64,000 nt of DNA from Phytophthora colocasiae (GCA_018806915.1 JAGKQI010000046.1:1178001-1242000), one strand, 5' to 3'. Shown: positions 17,587-26,939, counted from the first letter of the stretch. Numbers and translations are program-made. The notes: a model not told the origin generated them from the letters alone.

Positions 17587-19302
17587 TTACAACCAGGAGG
17601 ATGCCTCACAGTCTGGTGTTTCCACCACCTGGAGCTCCTTGACCGTCAGGGAGTTATAGGGCTTGGACACCAGACTACGCGCTTTCCCAGAAGAACTTTT
17701 GGACTTCGATCCACTTCCACTGGTGGACTTCGGGCGAGACTTAGGACTGGTGTGGGCCTTTACGGATGCGATACTCCTCTTGGACTTCTTGGTGGGGATG
17801 ATAGGTCCATCATCAGAGTCTGAGTCGTCATCAGAATCCCGGGGACGTTTGGAACCAGGACGCGGGTGGTCATCAGACTTCTTGTCTCCAGACTTCTTAC
17901 TCCCGGACCTCTTGTCCCCAGACTTCTTGCTCCCAGACTTCTTGTCCTGAGACTTCTTGTCTTCAGACTTGTCGCTCTCGGAATCGCTGTCGTCAGACTC
18001 ACCATCATCAGAGCTCTCGTCGTCGTCTTCGTCTTCAGACTCGATCACACCAGAATCCTTGTAATCCGGATCGTCCTTGGGGTTGTCGGCGGTGGACTCG
18101 ACATCACTTTCTGGATAATTTACGTGACCATCCAGATCACCCCAGGCTGCAGGCTCGGTACCAGCTGAGATGTGACGATCCACCACCTCGTCGGCCATCT
18201 GGTAATACACTTCAGGGACGTACTTGGCCCAAAGAGTAGCATCCAGGCGACGAGAGAATACCAGGCTCACCAACATCTGAATGAGATCCGGACTGCTGAA
18301 GAGACTGTGAGCCGCTTTATCCGATGCCAACCACTCCATGGCTTTATCATACTTGATCCCAGATAGCAGGGCTTGGCGGAGGTCGGGTCGAACTTCCTTC
18401 CAGACCACGTCACCAGGGAGTCTCTTGTGGACTTCAGACTTTGCCACCTTAGAATCTGCATTCGCCGGAAGCGCCGATTCTTCAACGGGCTCGGACGGGC
18501 GACGCTGCAAATTCTTGGAGTCCCACTTGAGCGGTCGCTTCGGAGGTGATTTCAGAGTCTGGGGCTTCGGCGGATATGACAGGTACCGTGGGCTCTCGCT
18601 CTTGGACTCTGAGGTTTCAGTACTTGGACGAGTAAGATCCAGAACTCTGGAGGTCCTCGCGGTCTTCTCAGCAGCCTGACGAGCTCGTTCCTCAGAAAGC
18701 CGTTTCTTGAAGTCAGGAACGGGTTTCTTTCGCGCGTCCAAGGCTGTCACGTTGATGATAGTCGTCCAGTTATCAGGGACGATGGTGTCCTCTTGGTATG
18801 ACACCAGAAGGTCATGGAGCCGATCCCAATTACCAGAGATTTCAGAATTCTCTTGTAAGAACTCTGAGAACCCCCACGGATCTGTGGGCTTGACCTCAGG
18901 ACGTGACTTCAGAATCGAGACCTGTGCTTGAAGATCAGCGACTTGGGACTTCAGAACTGCCTTGTCCGACTTCAGAGCTTCCACTTGGTCCTGGTAGTGA
19001 GCTTTGAGATCCTGAATCTCCGAAGTCATGCGTTCTTCTACCGCACCGGCGTCTTGCTGGGCACACTTAAGCTCGTGTTTCCAGTATTGACAGTGCAGTA
19101 CCCACTCACGCTTGATTTCTTCGCATTCAGAGCGCGCTGCTGCAGCATCAATCAAGGCGACACCGTTCTGAGAACCAACGCGTTCCCGAAGGCGACGGTG
19201 AGCAGCAGTCATAAGCTTTAAGCATCCGGCCGTCCGAAAAACTTTCTCGGCAAGCCGAGTGGGAGACATGAGAAACCAGAGACCCCAGTTCCCGGCGAAC
19301 AT
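17587..19302 (-). CDS. Antisense ORF of E2: coiled coil and acidic linker part
   Basis: 571 codons. A coiled coil (about residues 45-130) is followed by two blocks shared with E1: DPWGFSEFL to VLDLT, and VWKEVRPDLRQ to PAAWG. A strongly acidic, repetitive Asp/Ser/Lys-rich tract (about 405-500, repeated KKSGDK-like units) then leads to the SLTVKELQVVETP segment, which also occurs in E1. TAA ends the frame where E1 reads on. An internal ATG (MSPTRLAEKVF) aligns with the start of the E1 ORF 2 and may be the real start. Confidence 0.72.
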   Translation of the reverse strand: MFAGNWGLWFLMSPTRLAEKVFRTAGCLKLMTAAHRRLRERVGSQNGVALIDAAAARSECEEIKREWVLHCQYWKHELKCAQQDAGAVEERMTSEIQDLKAHYQDQVEALKSDKAVLKSQVADLQAQVSILKSRPEVKPTDPWGFSEFLQENSEISGNWDRLHDLLVSYQEDTIVPDNWTTIINVTALDARKKPVPDFKKRLSEERARQAAEKTARTSRVLDLTRPSTETSESKSESPRYLSYPPKPQTLKSPPKRPLKWDSKNLQRRPSEPVEESALPANADSKVAKSEVHKRLPGDVVWKEVRPDLRQALLSGIKYDKAMEWLASDKAAHSLFSSPDLIQMLVSLVFSRRLDATLWAKYVPEVYYQMADEVVDRHISAGTEPAAWGDLDGHVNYPESDVESTADNPKDDPDYKDSGVIESEDEDDDESSDDGESDDSDSESDKSEDKKSQDKKSGSKKSGDKRSGSKKSGDKKSDDHPRPGSKRPRDSDDDSDSDDGPIIPTKKSKRSIASVKAHTSPKSRPKSTSGSGSKSKSSSGKARSLVSKPYNSLTVKELQVVETPDCEASSWL

Positions 19303-19573
19303 CCACAGACGACGTCAAAGCATCCAGAGTACGCACGTCTGGAGTCTGGGCGCACGGAGACACAACTTCGGCGGGGTCGAAGCTTGGAATCACTCGCTCC
19401 AGCTCCCGGAGGTCTTCATCAGTAAGTGCCTCGTAACCCACGAGCACACAGGGGCCACCGTACGCATTCGCTATGTGGCGCCCTCTTCTGAAGTCTTCAG
19501 CTCGCGCGGGGGTACTCACCAGAAAGGCACGTCCTCTGGCTTCACGCTGGGAGCGATATAGTTCTGGGAACAT
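19148..19573 (-). CDS. Antisense ORF of E2: middle N-terminal block
   Basis: 141 codons, overlapping the next ORF by 155 bases in the +1 frame, the same shift direction as in E1. Residues 15-105 match the last part of the E1 ORF 1 (IANAYGG vs FFQDGYGG, and an LTDEDLRELE segment). Its ATG overlaps the stop of the preceding ORF as TGATG (19,575-19,571), so reinitiation or a frameshift could link them. It could instead be one gene broken by an indel. Confidence 0.55.
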   Translation of the reverse strand: MFPELYRSQREARGRAFLVSTPARAEDFRRGRHIANAYGGPCVLVGYEALTDEDLRELERVIPSFDPAEVVSPCAQTPDVRTLDALTSSVDVRRELGSLVSHVSHSACRESFSDGRMLKAYDCCSPSPSGTRWFSERCRLD

Positions 19574-20193
19574 CAGAGTCCCCCCAACGCCGTGACTTGA
19601 TCCCCTGTGGTTGTCACCAGACCCTGACGAAACAGCCGATCGACCTCTTCCGTAGACAAAAGCCGTGGGGCACCAAAGGCTCGCGGTCTGAAGACACCAG
19701 GAGTTCCCTCAGAGAATTCAGAGTGAGATTCCCCACGTGAAACCACTGGTGGCGAGAGATCACCAACACCGGCCGAGTTCATGTCATCACCAGGGAGATC
19801 CTCAGTCGGACCATCGACCTGTGAGTCGGTAGGTTGGGATGCATGGGCTGGGGCGCTAGGGCTGCCACCTGGCGATGTGGCCGAACCAACATCTCCACCC
19901 TGCGACATATTGGCAGTTGCCGAAGCAGGACAAGTGCCTGTGGCGTCGCCTGCCGCCCCATTCGGTGGGGCGTTTAAGCTCAGAGAAGCGTTCGTTTCCT
20001 CAGTCATGAGCGAAAGGACGGAGTTTTGAAAATGATCGCCTGTTTGGCAAGTCAAATTCAAGTTTCTGAGTCTGAGAGAATCAGATTGTGCGACGGGACA
20101 CCAGAGACTCTGAAAACCAGGTAACTGACAAAGAGTTGCAGCTACGCTACGCTCTGAAAACCGTCTATCAGAATGTTTGATAGGCCTGGCCAT
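19573..20193 (-). CDS. Antisense ORF of E2: N-terminal low-complexity segment
   Basis: 206 codons. The likelier start is Met 63 (20,007-20,005), since MTEETNAS resembles the Met-acidic-Ser/Thr starts of E1 and E3. The chain is Ala/Ser/Pro/Gly-rich with a more ordered end (RLLSTEEVDRLFRQG). TGA at 19,575-19,573 overlaps the next ATG. Transcription would start near or in the 3' LTR that lies directly upstream on this strand. Confidence 0.55.
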   Translation of the reverse strand: MARPIKHSDRRFSERSVAATLCQLPGFQSLWCPVAQSDSLRLRNLNLTCQTGDHFQNSVLSLMTEETNASLSLNAPPNGAAGDATGTCPASATANMSQGGDVGSATSPGGSPSAPAHASQPTDSQVDGPTEDLPGDDMNSAGVGDLSPPVVSRGESHSEFSEGTPGVFRPRAFGAPRLLSTEEVDRLFRQGLVTTTGDQVTALGGL

Positions 20194-20703
20194 GATACAC
20201 AGCTTGGAGAAAGTTCCGCACTGATGGATCGTGACCAGGAGGGGCGGTTGACATGATGTTAATTCCGATTTTCGAGCGACAGGTGGATATTACGTTACGA
20301 TGTGATTGGTTATACTATGGGTTATAAGCGAAAGGGACTTTGGGACGCGGCCGCACCCAAAGTGCTGCGACATCTGTGGAAGATTGTGGATAAACCTTCG
20401 CCTGACTGTAAAGGGGCCCAAAGGACCAGAAGTGTACTTCAGAGTGTGCACAACTCTGAAGGTCAACTACACTCTGTCTGGTCACCGGACTTTCCCCGAC
20501 GATGAGTGCCTAAGTTCTGGCGGAAAGTCTCTCAGAAGAACGTATCTCTGAGAGACCTCATCCCGTTACCGTCCAGCGCGACGATGGATGGTTCAAGGAT
20601 TCACAATATATACCCGCAGAGACCAAGTATTGCGCGCCGGACGCCGCGCACCCGCGGAACCCTCAAGATCTTCATGTACGTTGAAGCATTAGTGCTCCGT
20701 ACT

Positions 20704-20830
20704 CTGGTTTCGTATTCAAGACTCTGGTACCTCTAACTCTGAGTGACCAAGACTCTGAAAAACCAAGTGATATCGGACTCTGAAAACCAGGATACCAGAC
20801 TCTGAAACCACCGAAGATTCAAGACCATAC
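20704..20830 (+). repeat. Cluster of CTCTGA/CTCTGG motif units in the E2 LTR
   Basis: Degenerate direct repeats of the form GACTCTGAAAACCA(A/G)G recur every ~20-35 bp (for example around 20,750, 20,776 and 20,802), with related CTCTGG/CTCTGAG copies just upstream. The same motif is scattered through E2 coding DNA on both strands. Confidence 0.6.
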
Positions 20831-21388
20831 TGAAACCAAGTGAACCCAAGTTCAAGTCACGCATTCAAGTGATTACTGACCTGCACATCCCCCGTAATGA
20901 CGTCTCTACCTGTCAACCCATCGAGATCGGCTGCACAGACTGCATACTGAGACCAAGTCAAAGTACCAGATGTATACAAAGACCAAGAGTACCTGAGATA
21001 TGAAGACTGACTGCATAAAGGACGCAAAAGACGACAAGAAGGAGAGAATTACCAGAGATATATGATAGTTATGAGGAAGATAAACGATAAACAGAGTTCA
21101 ATTTGCTTGCTACTGCACAAGTCCGCTTGAGAGGTATCCAAGCCACTGCGTCATCACGTACGTCGTGTGATCTCCACCAAATTCAATCCCCTTAGGTGGA
21201 GATCAGGTAACGTAGAGACCTGAAAGGACCCGCCTATTCCATATCCTAGTTGGGTCGTTTGTTTTGTCTCTAGCGGTAGCCCATTTCATATTGATCGTTT
21301 AGACAGGCTCTGGAAACTAGACAGTCGTTTTCAGAGTGCAAGGTAGACTGTTGTATATAGCCGATTGTATTGGTTTATATTTTCCCTC

Positions 21389-21396
21389 TATATAAG
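21389..21396 (+). promoter_or_regulatory. Candidate TATA box of the E2 LTR
   Basis: TATATAAG lies 3' of the shared LTR block and about 0.55 kb before the LTR end, a plausible U3/R boundary for sense transcription. No initiator can be assigned with confidence. Confidence 0.4.
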
Positions 21397-22094
21397 AGGG
21401 TGGTGCGCGAACGTAAAGGGATACCAGACAGACCAGGTGTCTGGTAGCGAGTCCCTAGTTGACCTGGAGTGTTAGCCCACCGTTCAAGGGCCTAGAAAGA
21501 ATAAGAACGGCTGTATATATTTGTATATTTTCGAACTCTGTATATTGGTTGTTTATCTCTGAAAGTCAGGTATCTCGGTTCTGGATTTGTGATATTCAGA
21601 CACCGATTTCAGACTTTCTCTGGTATATTAACCTCTTTTCGACCGCCGACTTCCTGGAGACCATCTTGGTTCCCAGAGATTCCGACCCCCGAACGCTCCT
21701 GGAAGGATTTCCTGAATACCGACACCAGACTTCAAGGGAACCCCAACCTCTCTTCACAACACACTCTCAGACTCCGGCGAGGGTCATATTTCCGAAGACA
21801 ACGAACCCACGAGGATACCGCAAGGTACCACACGCCAACCTACCGTTGTACGGCTCTGAAAACCCCTTTTCAGTAGTCGTATAACTAGGGTTCACTATAC
21901 GCCCCTGCTCCGCGACCAAAGTTTCACCGACTTCGCGACACAGGCAACGCGCATTAATCTCTCGCGGAGATATGGTTGAAAAATGTTGTTTTGTGTTTAT
22001 CTTCTATCACTTTGGTTGCCAGTGAAACATTAGTTCCTGGTCATGTAATCGATAGCACGTTCTCCAATGATGTCGGCCATCCACATCAGAATAA

Positions 22095-23285
22095 TTGGCA
22101 GCATCACCTACGCGAGGCATAGACCCCATTCTCCCTGATCGATGGCATGCCGATTTGTCCTTGTCGTTGCTGATTGTGCTTCCCCTCTCAGGACTCCTCC
22201 GTCTTGTTGTCACAGCCATATTCTTCTCGTTGCCAGTCCTGACGGGAAATTTTATCCCAACGTTCATTGCAGGAGCCACTTTTGGGCGCTTTTACGGGGA
22301 GGTCCTTCGCCTCGCGTTTCCTGGGATTATGCCGGGCGGATACGCGTTGGCAGGCGGCGCACGCTTCGTCGCTTCGACCACCAACACCACTTCTGTTGCA
22401 GTCATTGCGCTGGAGTTCACTGGCCAGTTCGTCTACACAATTCCGCTGATCCTGTCGACGCTAATCTCTTCAGATGTGGGTTGTGCGCTTCGGGTGTCGG
22501 TTTATGACAGTGTCATCGCCAAGAAAGGATTCCAACACATTCGTACACTGAAGCTCCAAGACGTCAAGGCGCGCGACGTCATGCTGCTGCGGTTCCCTGT
22601 CCTATCACTGGAAATGACTCGAGCGCAACTCGAGTGTCTGCTCAAGATTGATGCGCTAGGTCATACCCTGCCTCTAGTCGAAACCTTGGACAACATGATC
22701 TTCCTCGGATGCGTTTCCAGGCGCATTGTCGAAGAGTTCATCCAGGATACCAAGAACGAACAAAGCTTACAGCTTCGATCTGCACTCAGTCTGCCGCAAG
22801 ATGGAGATGACGCGACCCCTATAACATTGGATGGCAAGACCAACCCTGTCCTCCCCACTGATATCCGCGTAGCTGAACCCATCGCAGCGCTCTTTGACGA
22901 AAACGATCCGATAGACTCTTGCCTAGACAACTTGACCTCGCTCGAAGAGACCAGCCGAGTCCGTCAACGTCAGCCTGTCGACTCAACAGCACTTCAAGTC
23001 GACCCAGACACGTCCTTACAAAAGGTTCATCTGCTGTTCGAGGTGATCAAATGCTCCAGCGTTTGGATAACGCGACGTGGTCGGCTCATGGGGCTACTCC
23101 ACAGACAAAACCTGCATGCTCGAGTAGAAGAACTGAAGCGCAGCGCAGGGAAAGTATGGTACACGTACATCCGTTTCTACCGGCTCACCAGCCGCCAAAT
23201 TGACCTGTTAAACATCATACAAAAAGAGACCCAACGCCTACCACGGTATTATTGGCATACTGCAGACCCATCAGCAGTTTCTTGA
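22095..23285 (+). CDS. CLC-type chloride channel/transporter, C-terminal part (N-terminal half missing)
   Basis: Integral membrane anion channel or Cl-/H+ exchanger fragment. The open frame has hydrophobic helices, the CLC signature GNFIP (residues 51-55) in a GNFIPTFIAGATFGR segment, a later helix pair ending VYDSVIAKKG (the conserved pore Tyr region), then two CBS domains (about residues 157-220 and 305-360) in the cytosolic tail. CLC proteins normally exceed 700 residues, so at least the first ten or so helices are absent. There is no ATG; the frame opens after a TAA at 22,092, so the coding part begins downstream of it, perhaps at a splice acceptor (CCCTCTCAG ending near 22,189). The E2 LTR ends ~150 bp upstream, suggesting insertion into the gene. 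It ends in TGA at 23,283-23,285. Confidence 0.85.
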   Translation: MAASPTRGIDPILPDRWHADLSLSLLIVLPLSGLLRLVVTAIFFSLPVLTGNFIPTFIAGATFGRFYGEVLRLAFPGIMPGGYALAGGARFVASTTNTTSVAVIALEFTGQFVYTIPLILSTLISSDVGCALRVSVYDSVIAKKGFQHIRTLKLQDVKARDVMLLRFPVLSLEMTRAQLECLLKIDALGHTLPLVETLDNMIFLGCVSRRIVEEFIQDTKNEQSLQLRSALSLPQDGDDATPITLDGKTNPVLPTDIRVAEPIAALFDENDPIDSCLDNLTSLEETSRVRQRQPVDSTALQVDPDTSLQKVHLLFEVIKCSSVWITRRGRLMGLLHRQNLHARVEELKRSAGKVWYTYIRFYRLTSRQIDLLNIIQKETQRLPRYYWHTADPSAVS

Positions 23286-23627
23286 ATTGGTTTTGGTTCG
23301 AACTTAACTTCGCTGGACTTCTGACTTGACTTGATCTTGTTTTTCGCCACCAAAAACCGATAATGTAACACTTCGTCCAATTCCCTAGAACTGCATCTCT
23401 ATTGATAGAGAAGACAAGAAGAAACAACACAAGACAACATAGTGGTTTAGATATATACTCCGCAGCAGCATGAGTATAGTACAAATACAATAGCCACGGG
23501 GGCGAGCAACTCCCTGTGCGTTTGCTAACTGCTAACCAGAAGGCAAGCAGAATACACTGCACACAGGAAGCTACTCTCCCATCGAGCGGCATCAAAACGA
23601 CGAATCAATAGCAGCAGGATAGCTAAC
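23286..23627. other. 3' flank of the CLC gene
   Basis: 342 bp between the CLC stop and the target-site duplication of the Merlin element. AT-rich directly after the stop, as expected for a 3' UTR. The remainder is probably the distal flank of the minus-strand gene interrupted at 25,143. No other gene supported. Confidence 0.4.
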
Positions 23628-23635
23628 CTGTAGTG

Positions 23636-23660
23636 GGCTCTCTGTGGATATAGCCCCACA
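23636..23660 (+). repeat. Left terminal inverted repeat of Merlin element
   Basis: Begins GGCTCTCTGTGG and ends TAGCCCCACA. Matches the right end with a single mismatch. Confidence 0.85.
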
Positions 23661-23727
23661 CGGATTTGGCCCCCCATCTTAGATTAGAAGCTATAAATGC
23701 AACAGTCATTTCATTACGTGATTACAC

Positions 23728-24868
23728 TCAGTAGTAGTACTTGACAATTCCAGTCACAAGTGCATGTAGCACCTCAGTCGGTGTAGCCTGTGGCGGTGTA
23801 AACCAACTTCGCCACAGGTATTCGTCTAGATACGTAGGAAGCAAGGCTTGCTTCATGCCACGCATGGCCTGCATACACTTGCATTTAGTATCTTCATTAC
23901 TGGTAGTGCACATATACATACGGTACCTTCACATGCTGCTTGACTCGGATCTCCCAGGCGCCTTCAATTCGGTTCGTGTGGGCGCCGGTCTCCGGGTCAA
24001 CGTAATTCTCGCTGTGGTTCACCCACATATGCTCGTAGTCCATCCCTTCAAGGTATCGGTTGTTCGCTAGCGTGTGGTATCCGTCGACCGACACATAGGA
24101 GGAAAACTGGTCACTCATGATGATCGTGCTGCAATCATTCAAGAACGTTAGACTCAAATTTAGTAATAAAAACAATAAAAACTTACCCTGCTTTGATATG
24201 TTTCTTGATTAAGGCGGACAGCGTCGGCTTCGTGCGATCCCCGAAAGTCACCACTCCAAACCATCGGTTTGTAGTACGGTCAACGCCCCCGAACAGCCAG
24301 CAGTCTGGGTAGCGACGGCCACGACCGTACTTTGACTTTTTTTTAGTGATGTTTCGTCGATCTCGACGACGTGGCCCTCACCACCGATCTGCATAGGAAT
24401 AGATAGCATCTCTTTAGAGCAAATATTCCGGCAGTATGCATACCATTGCATAGCAGCCTGCACATTCACTCCCACCATGTCTGAAGCTCTCGTCACGGGC
24501 GTTCGAGCGCACCAGTGACAGAGCAGGCGGATCAGTTTTCGGAGGGGGAGCTTGCTCTTCGTGAAAAATGAGCCCACGCGTACGCTGCGTTCGGTCCTGC
24601 ATGACCCTCGAGAGCAGCGCCAACGCTCTTTCGAGACGTCTAGCGACATTGTGTTAGTACATTTTGGGCATAGAAAAGTCGCTGGGACCAAGTGCACAGA
24701 TCTGCACCACTCCAGCGTGTCAGACGCGTTGGAGGTGGCGTCCATGACGCCGTCGAAGGTGGTGTGGCGCAAGCCTCGTGCTGCGTCGACGTCTACAGGA
24801 CGTGGGAGGCGGGGACAGTTGTCTGCAGCGGCTCGAGCCTGGGCTGATGCGGTGGTGCTGGAAGGCAT
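23728..24868 (-). pseudogene. Merlin transposase (IS1595/ISXO2-like), three exons, one frameshift
   Basis: DDE transposase that cuts and rejoins the element ends. Best start is ATG 24,868-24,866 (MPSSTTAS). An N-terminal zinc ribbon (CPKC ... CSRGSC) is followed by the catalytic core: first Asp in VEIDETS, second in IMSDQFSSY, Glu in NRIEGAWE. Two introns fit GT-AG rules: 24,186-24,129 (GTAAGT..GCAG) and 23,926-23,869 (GTACCG..GCAG), each 58 nt. Exon 3 ends LDEYLWRSWF and continues to 23,728. The frame breaks at an A8 run (24,337-24,344 on the plus strand); one added A restores homology. That may be decay or a sequencing error. Introns rule out a bacterial copy. Confidence 0.8.
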
Positions 24869-25117
24869 GGTAGTGGGGTGGGTGGTAGTCGGCGGGGACT
24901 TGAGTCTGGCGCTGAATTTTGCGTATTGAGTGCGCTCTTCACCTTGATTTCCCGCCTTTTGTGGGGCTTTATCTGATTCTATAGTTCTTTTATGTAAATT
25001 AAATGGATACAAGTTGAAGTGGGAGGTGTAATGTGGGGCTTTACAACATATCAGCTGTGGGTTCAATTGAAATCTGCAGTACGAATGTAAGGAAACAGTT
25101 TATAGGTATATCTAGAA

Positions 25118-25142
25118 TGTGGGGCTATATCCACTGAGAGCC
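25118..25142 (-). repeat. Right terminal inverted repeat of Merlin element
   Basis: On the minus strand begins GGCTCTCAGTGG and ends TAGCCCCACA; one mismatch (A for T at position 8) to the left end. Confidence 0.85.
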
Positions 25143-25484
25143 CTGTAGTGTTGTGGTGTCGTCCGCTCTTCTTGGAGTACGGGTAGCCCAGAATGTTCGC
25201 GGCTGTAGCCGCCACTCTCGCGCAAAGAACCCATGCTGCGCTGTGACGCAGAGAGATCCACATTCGATTGCGTGGGGATAGATGCGTAGCTGTCGCGTAC
25301 TGAATCCGACGCAGTATCTGTCAGGCCGCTTGGTCGCGCGCTGAACGAGTAGTTGTCCATAGCAGTGGGAGCATTCGATCGGACGGACATCAGTCCTGTG
25401 CTGTTCGAGAGAATCGACTGGTTGGTTTGGCGTGGCCCAGCTGACGCGTAGCTGTCCGCGTTGGAAATTGTGGTTTCGGTGCAG
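25143..25484 (-). pseudogene. Minus-strand coding remnant, Ser-rich tail, interrupted by Merlin
   Basis: Reading leftward the frame is open from just inside the 50-bp hairpin to the Merlin boundary, rich in Ser, with repeats of the type DSYAS (DSYASAG and DSYASIP) and SVRSN/SLRES. One ATG lies at 25,390. Joining across the Merlin element leaves the reading frame open for a while, so this is probably the C-terminal tail of a host gene into which Merlin inserted. I do not recognise the family. The upstream coding part is absent in the window. Confidence 0.4.
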
Positions 25485-25534
25485 GACTCCTGTTATTGAT
25501 ACACCTGCAGCAGGAGTATCAATAACTAGGAGTC
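25485..25534. repeat. 50-bp near-perfect hairpin
   Basis: GACTCC-T-GTTATTGATAC (25,485-25,502) is complementary to GTATCAATAAC-TA-GGAGTC (25,516-25,534), and the interior CCTGC A GCAGG also pairs. Only a one-base bulge difference interrupts it. It marks the edge of the Ser-rich coding remnant. Confidence 0.7.
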
Positions 25535-26939
25535 TATAGCAAAGATGACAGATTTTGTATAATAAAAATATATTGGGCTAAAAACGTTTTTACACAAGGC
25601 TGTGAACTTGTCGATCCGATCCGATTGAATCCGATCGGAACGAAAGTGATCGATAGATCAGCCAATCGGATCACAATTTCCCGCCACCTAAAATCGTAAC
25701 GTGTCTGTCTGTCTGTCTGTCCGTCCGTCACGCCCCTCTCCACCGGACTGAGCCTCTCGGTTGGCATCTGTTTTGGACCGCGTCTCTATTCATTTATGTA
25801 CGTTTTCCTCCCATTAAAGCAACTGCACCTACCTTTTTGACTCGAACCTTCTTTCCAGAAATTACAAAACTAGCATTGTCCGCATTATTATTCGGACTTA
25901 TCTGGAACGTTCTCGAACTTAATCGAATTTAAATGCATTTCAACTTCGCCATTTCCAAATCGGCGCTGTCGACGACACTAGGAGCGCAAACGGCGCGGGC
26001 TCTACAGCAGCGAGGAGTAAGCGAGCGCCGCAGAGAAGGTAGGTAGGTGTAGCCACATAGCATAGTAACGTATTAATAAAGTCTTTACGGCTTCGGGAGT
26101 TCCGCCTGTTGAGAGAACTGGTACCATCTGGGGCAACCAAGACTTACTGTGCGTGTTAGAGAGGGAAACCGGAGCCGTGCATTGGGTGAGATATCCACCA
26201 CTGCACGGAGGGATGGGTATCCATAGACGGCCACACTGATGAGGCCTAGCCAGCCCCCAGAGGAGCCCATTCCCTGCCCAGAGTTGCCAGGACGACCCTC
26301 TCGAAGCAAACGTTACAGTAGAGTCACAGTTTCGTTCCTCTCTGGCAAAACGTGTCATTCCGAGGCGGGGATTCCTACCCCCGGAGGCACAATTCCAGGA
26401 CACGAGGGCGATAAGGAGGTTGCAGCTGGACCCCGTTGCACGTACTAAGTTTCAGTCCTGTCGCACCTTTGCTCTCCGGAGCCGCGACCCTGAGGCGCCC
26501 ATCTTTGCCCGCCAGCAGCATGGAAGTCTCATACCCCGCCGAGGCGCTGAGGCAGATCCATGTGGCGAGAAGAGCCGGCTTTGCCGGGCCGCCTGCCTTA
26601 TCCTCGGAGAGTGGTCGTGTATGGGACCGGCACGTTGGTTTTGGGGGGTGACCCCAGGCCCGTGCTTCCGAGTCCGCGACAAGCCGCGTGCGGACAGCCA
26701 CGTGGCATGGTCGCGGACCTGCCGAGTCATTGGGGACAATGACTTGACGGCTATGGCTTACCTTTTGTTTAGCGGTGAATGGAGACCTAATACTTCGGTA
26801 AAAGGAAATCTTTTTGCTGCGGCATCTGGAACCGCTTACCGCACGTTTTTCAAGCACAAGAAGAAGCGCCAAGAAGTAGACAAAGAAGACAGTAACAGTG
26901 TAGACTAACGTAGGTTTGTGGTTAGTGTTTGAAGGAACA
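25535..26939. other. Unassigned region between hairpin and Helitron ORF
   Basis: AT-rich to about 25,690, a tetranucleotide microsatellite at 25,701, AT-rich again near 25,800-25,960, then a GC-rich block about 26,080-26,750, and the Helitron leader. Open frames exist on both strands of the GC-rich block (26,420-26,908 plus; 26,375-26,956 minus), but neither resembles a known protein and they overlap, so I do not call them genes. Confidence 0.4.
25701..25729 (+). repeat. Tetranucleotide microsatellite (GTCT)n(GTCC)n
   Basis: About five GTCT units followed by two GTCC units in simple direct repetition. Confidence 0.85.

Larger units (their letters stand above)
13700..21940 (+). mobile_element. 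5'-truncated Ty3/Gypsy element E2
   Basis: Starts abruptly inside the first RNase H domain at the end of the E1 LTR and runs through integrase, chromodomain, antisense ORFs, polypurine tract and 3' LTR. Protein similarity to E1 is high across pol, but DNA, motif content (CTCTGA rather than TCCGGA) and LTR differ, so it is a sister family. The missing LTR-gag-protease-RT part is expected left of the window if E1 inserted here. Confidence 0.85.
20249..21940 (+). repeat. 3' LTR of E2
   Basis: Begins at TGACATG directly after the polypurine tract AGGAGGGGCGGT (20,237-20,248) and ends at TTCGCGACA (21,940), aligned with the E1 LTR end. About 1.69 kb. It holds a cluster of CTCTGA-containing units (20,700-20,830), the block GAGTTCAATTTGC (21,094-21,106) with GCACAAGT (21,115-21,122), and a TATA box near 21,390. 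The 5' partner is not in the window. Confidence 0.68.
23636..25142 (-). mobile_element. Merlin-family DNA transposon, complete ends
   Basis: 1,507 bp bounded by 25-bp inverted repeats and by an 8-bp duplication CTGTAGTG (23,628-23,635 and 25,143-25,150). Target duplications of 8-9 bp and an IS1595/ISXO2-like transposase identify Merlin. One transposase gene runs leftward. The ends are nearly perfect, so it moved fairly recently, but the transposase reading frame has one break. Confidence 0.88.

Noticed and set aside
23215..23595. Minus-strand 126-codon ORF overlapping the CLC 3' end
   Set aside because: It covers the CLC stop region in antisense and has no conserved features.
23728..24868. 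Bacterial insertion sequence contamination (ISXO2-like transposase)
   Set aside because: Two GT-AG introns and the Merlin-type 8-bp duplication fit a eukaryotic element.
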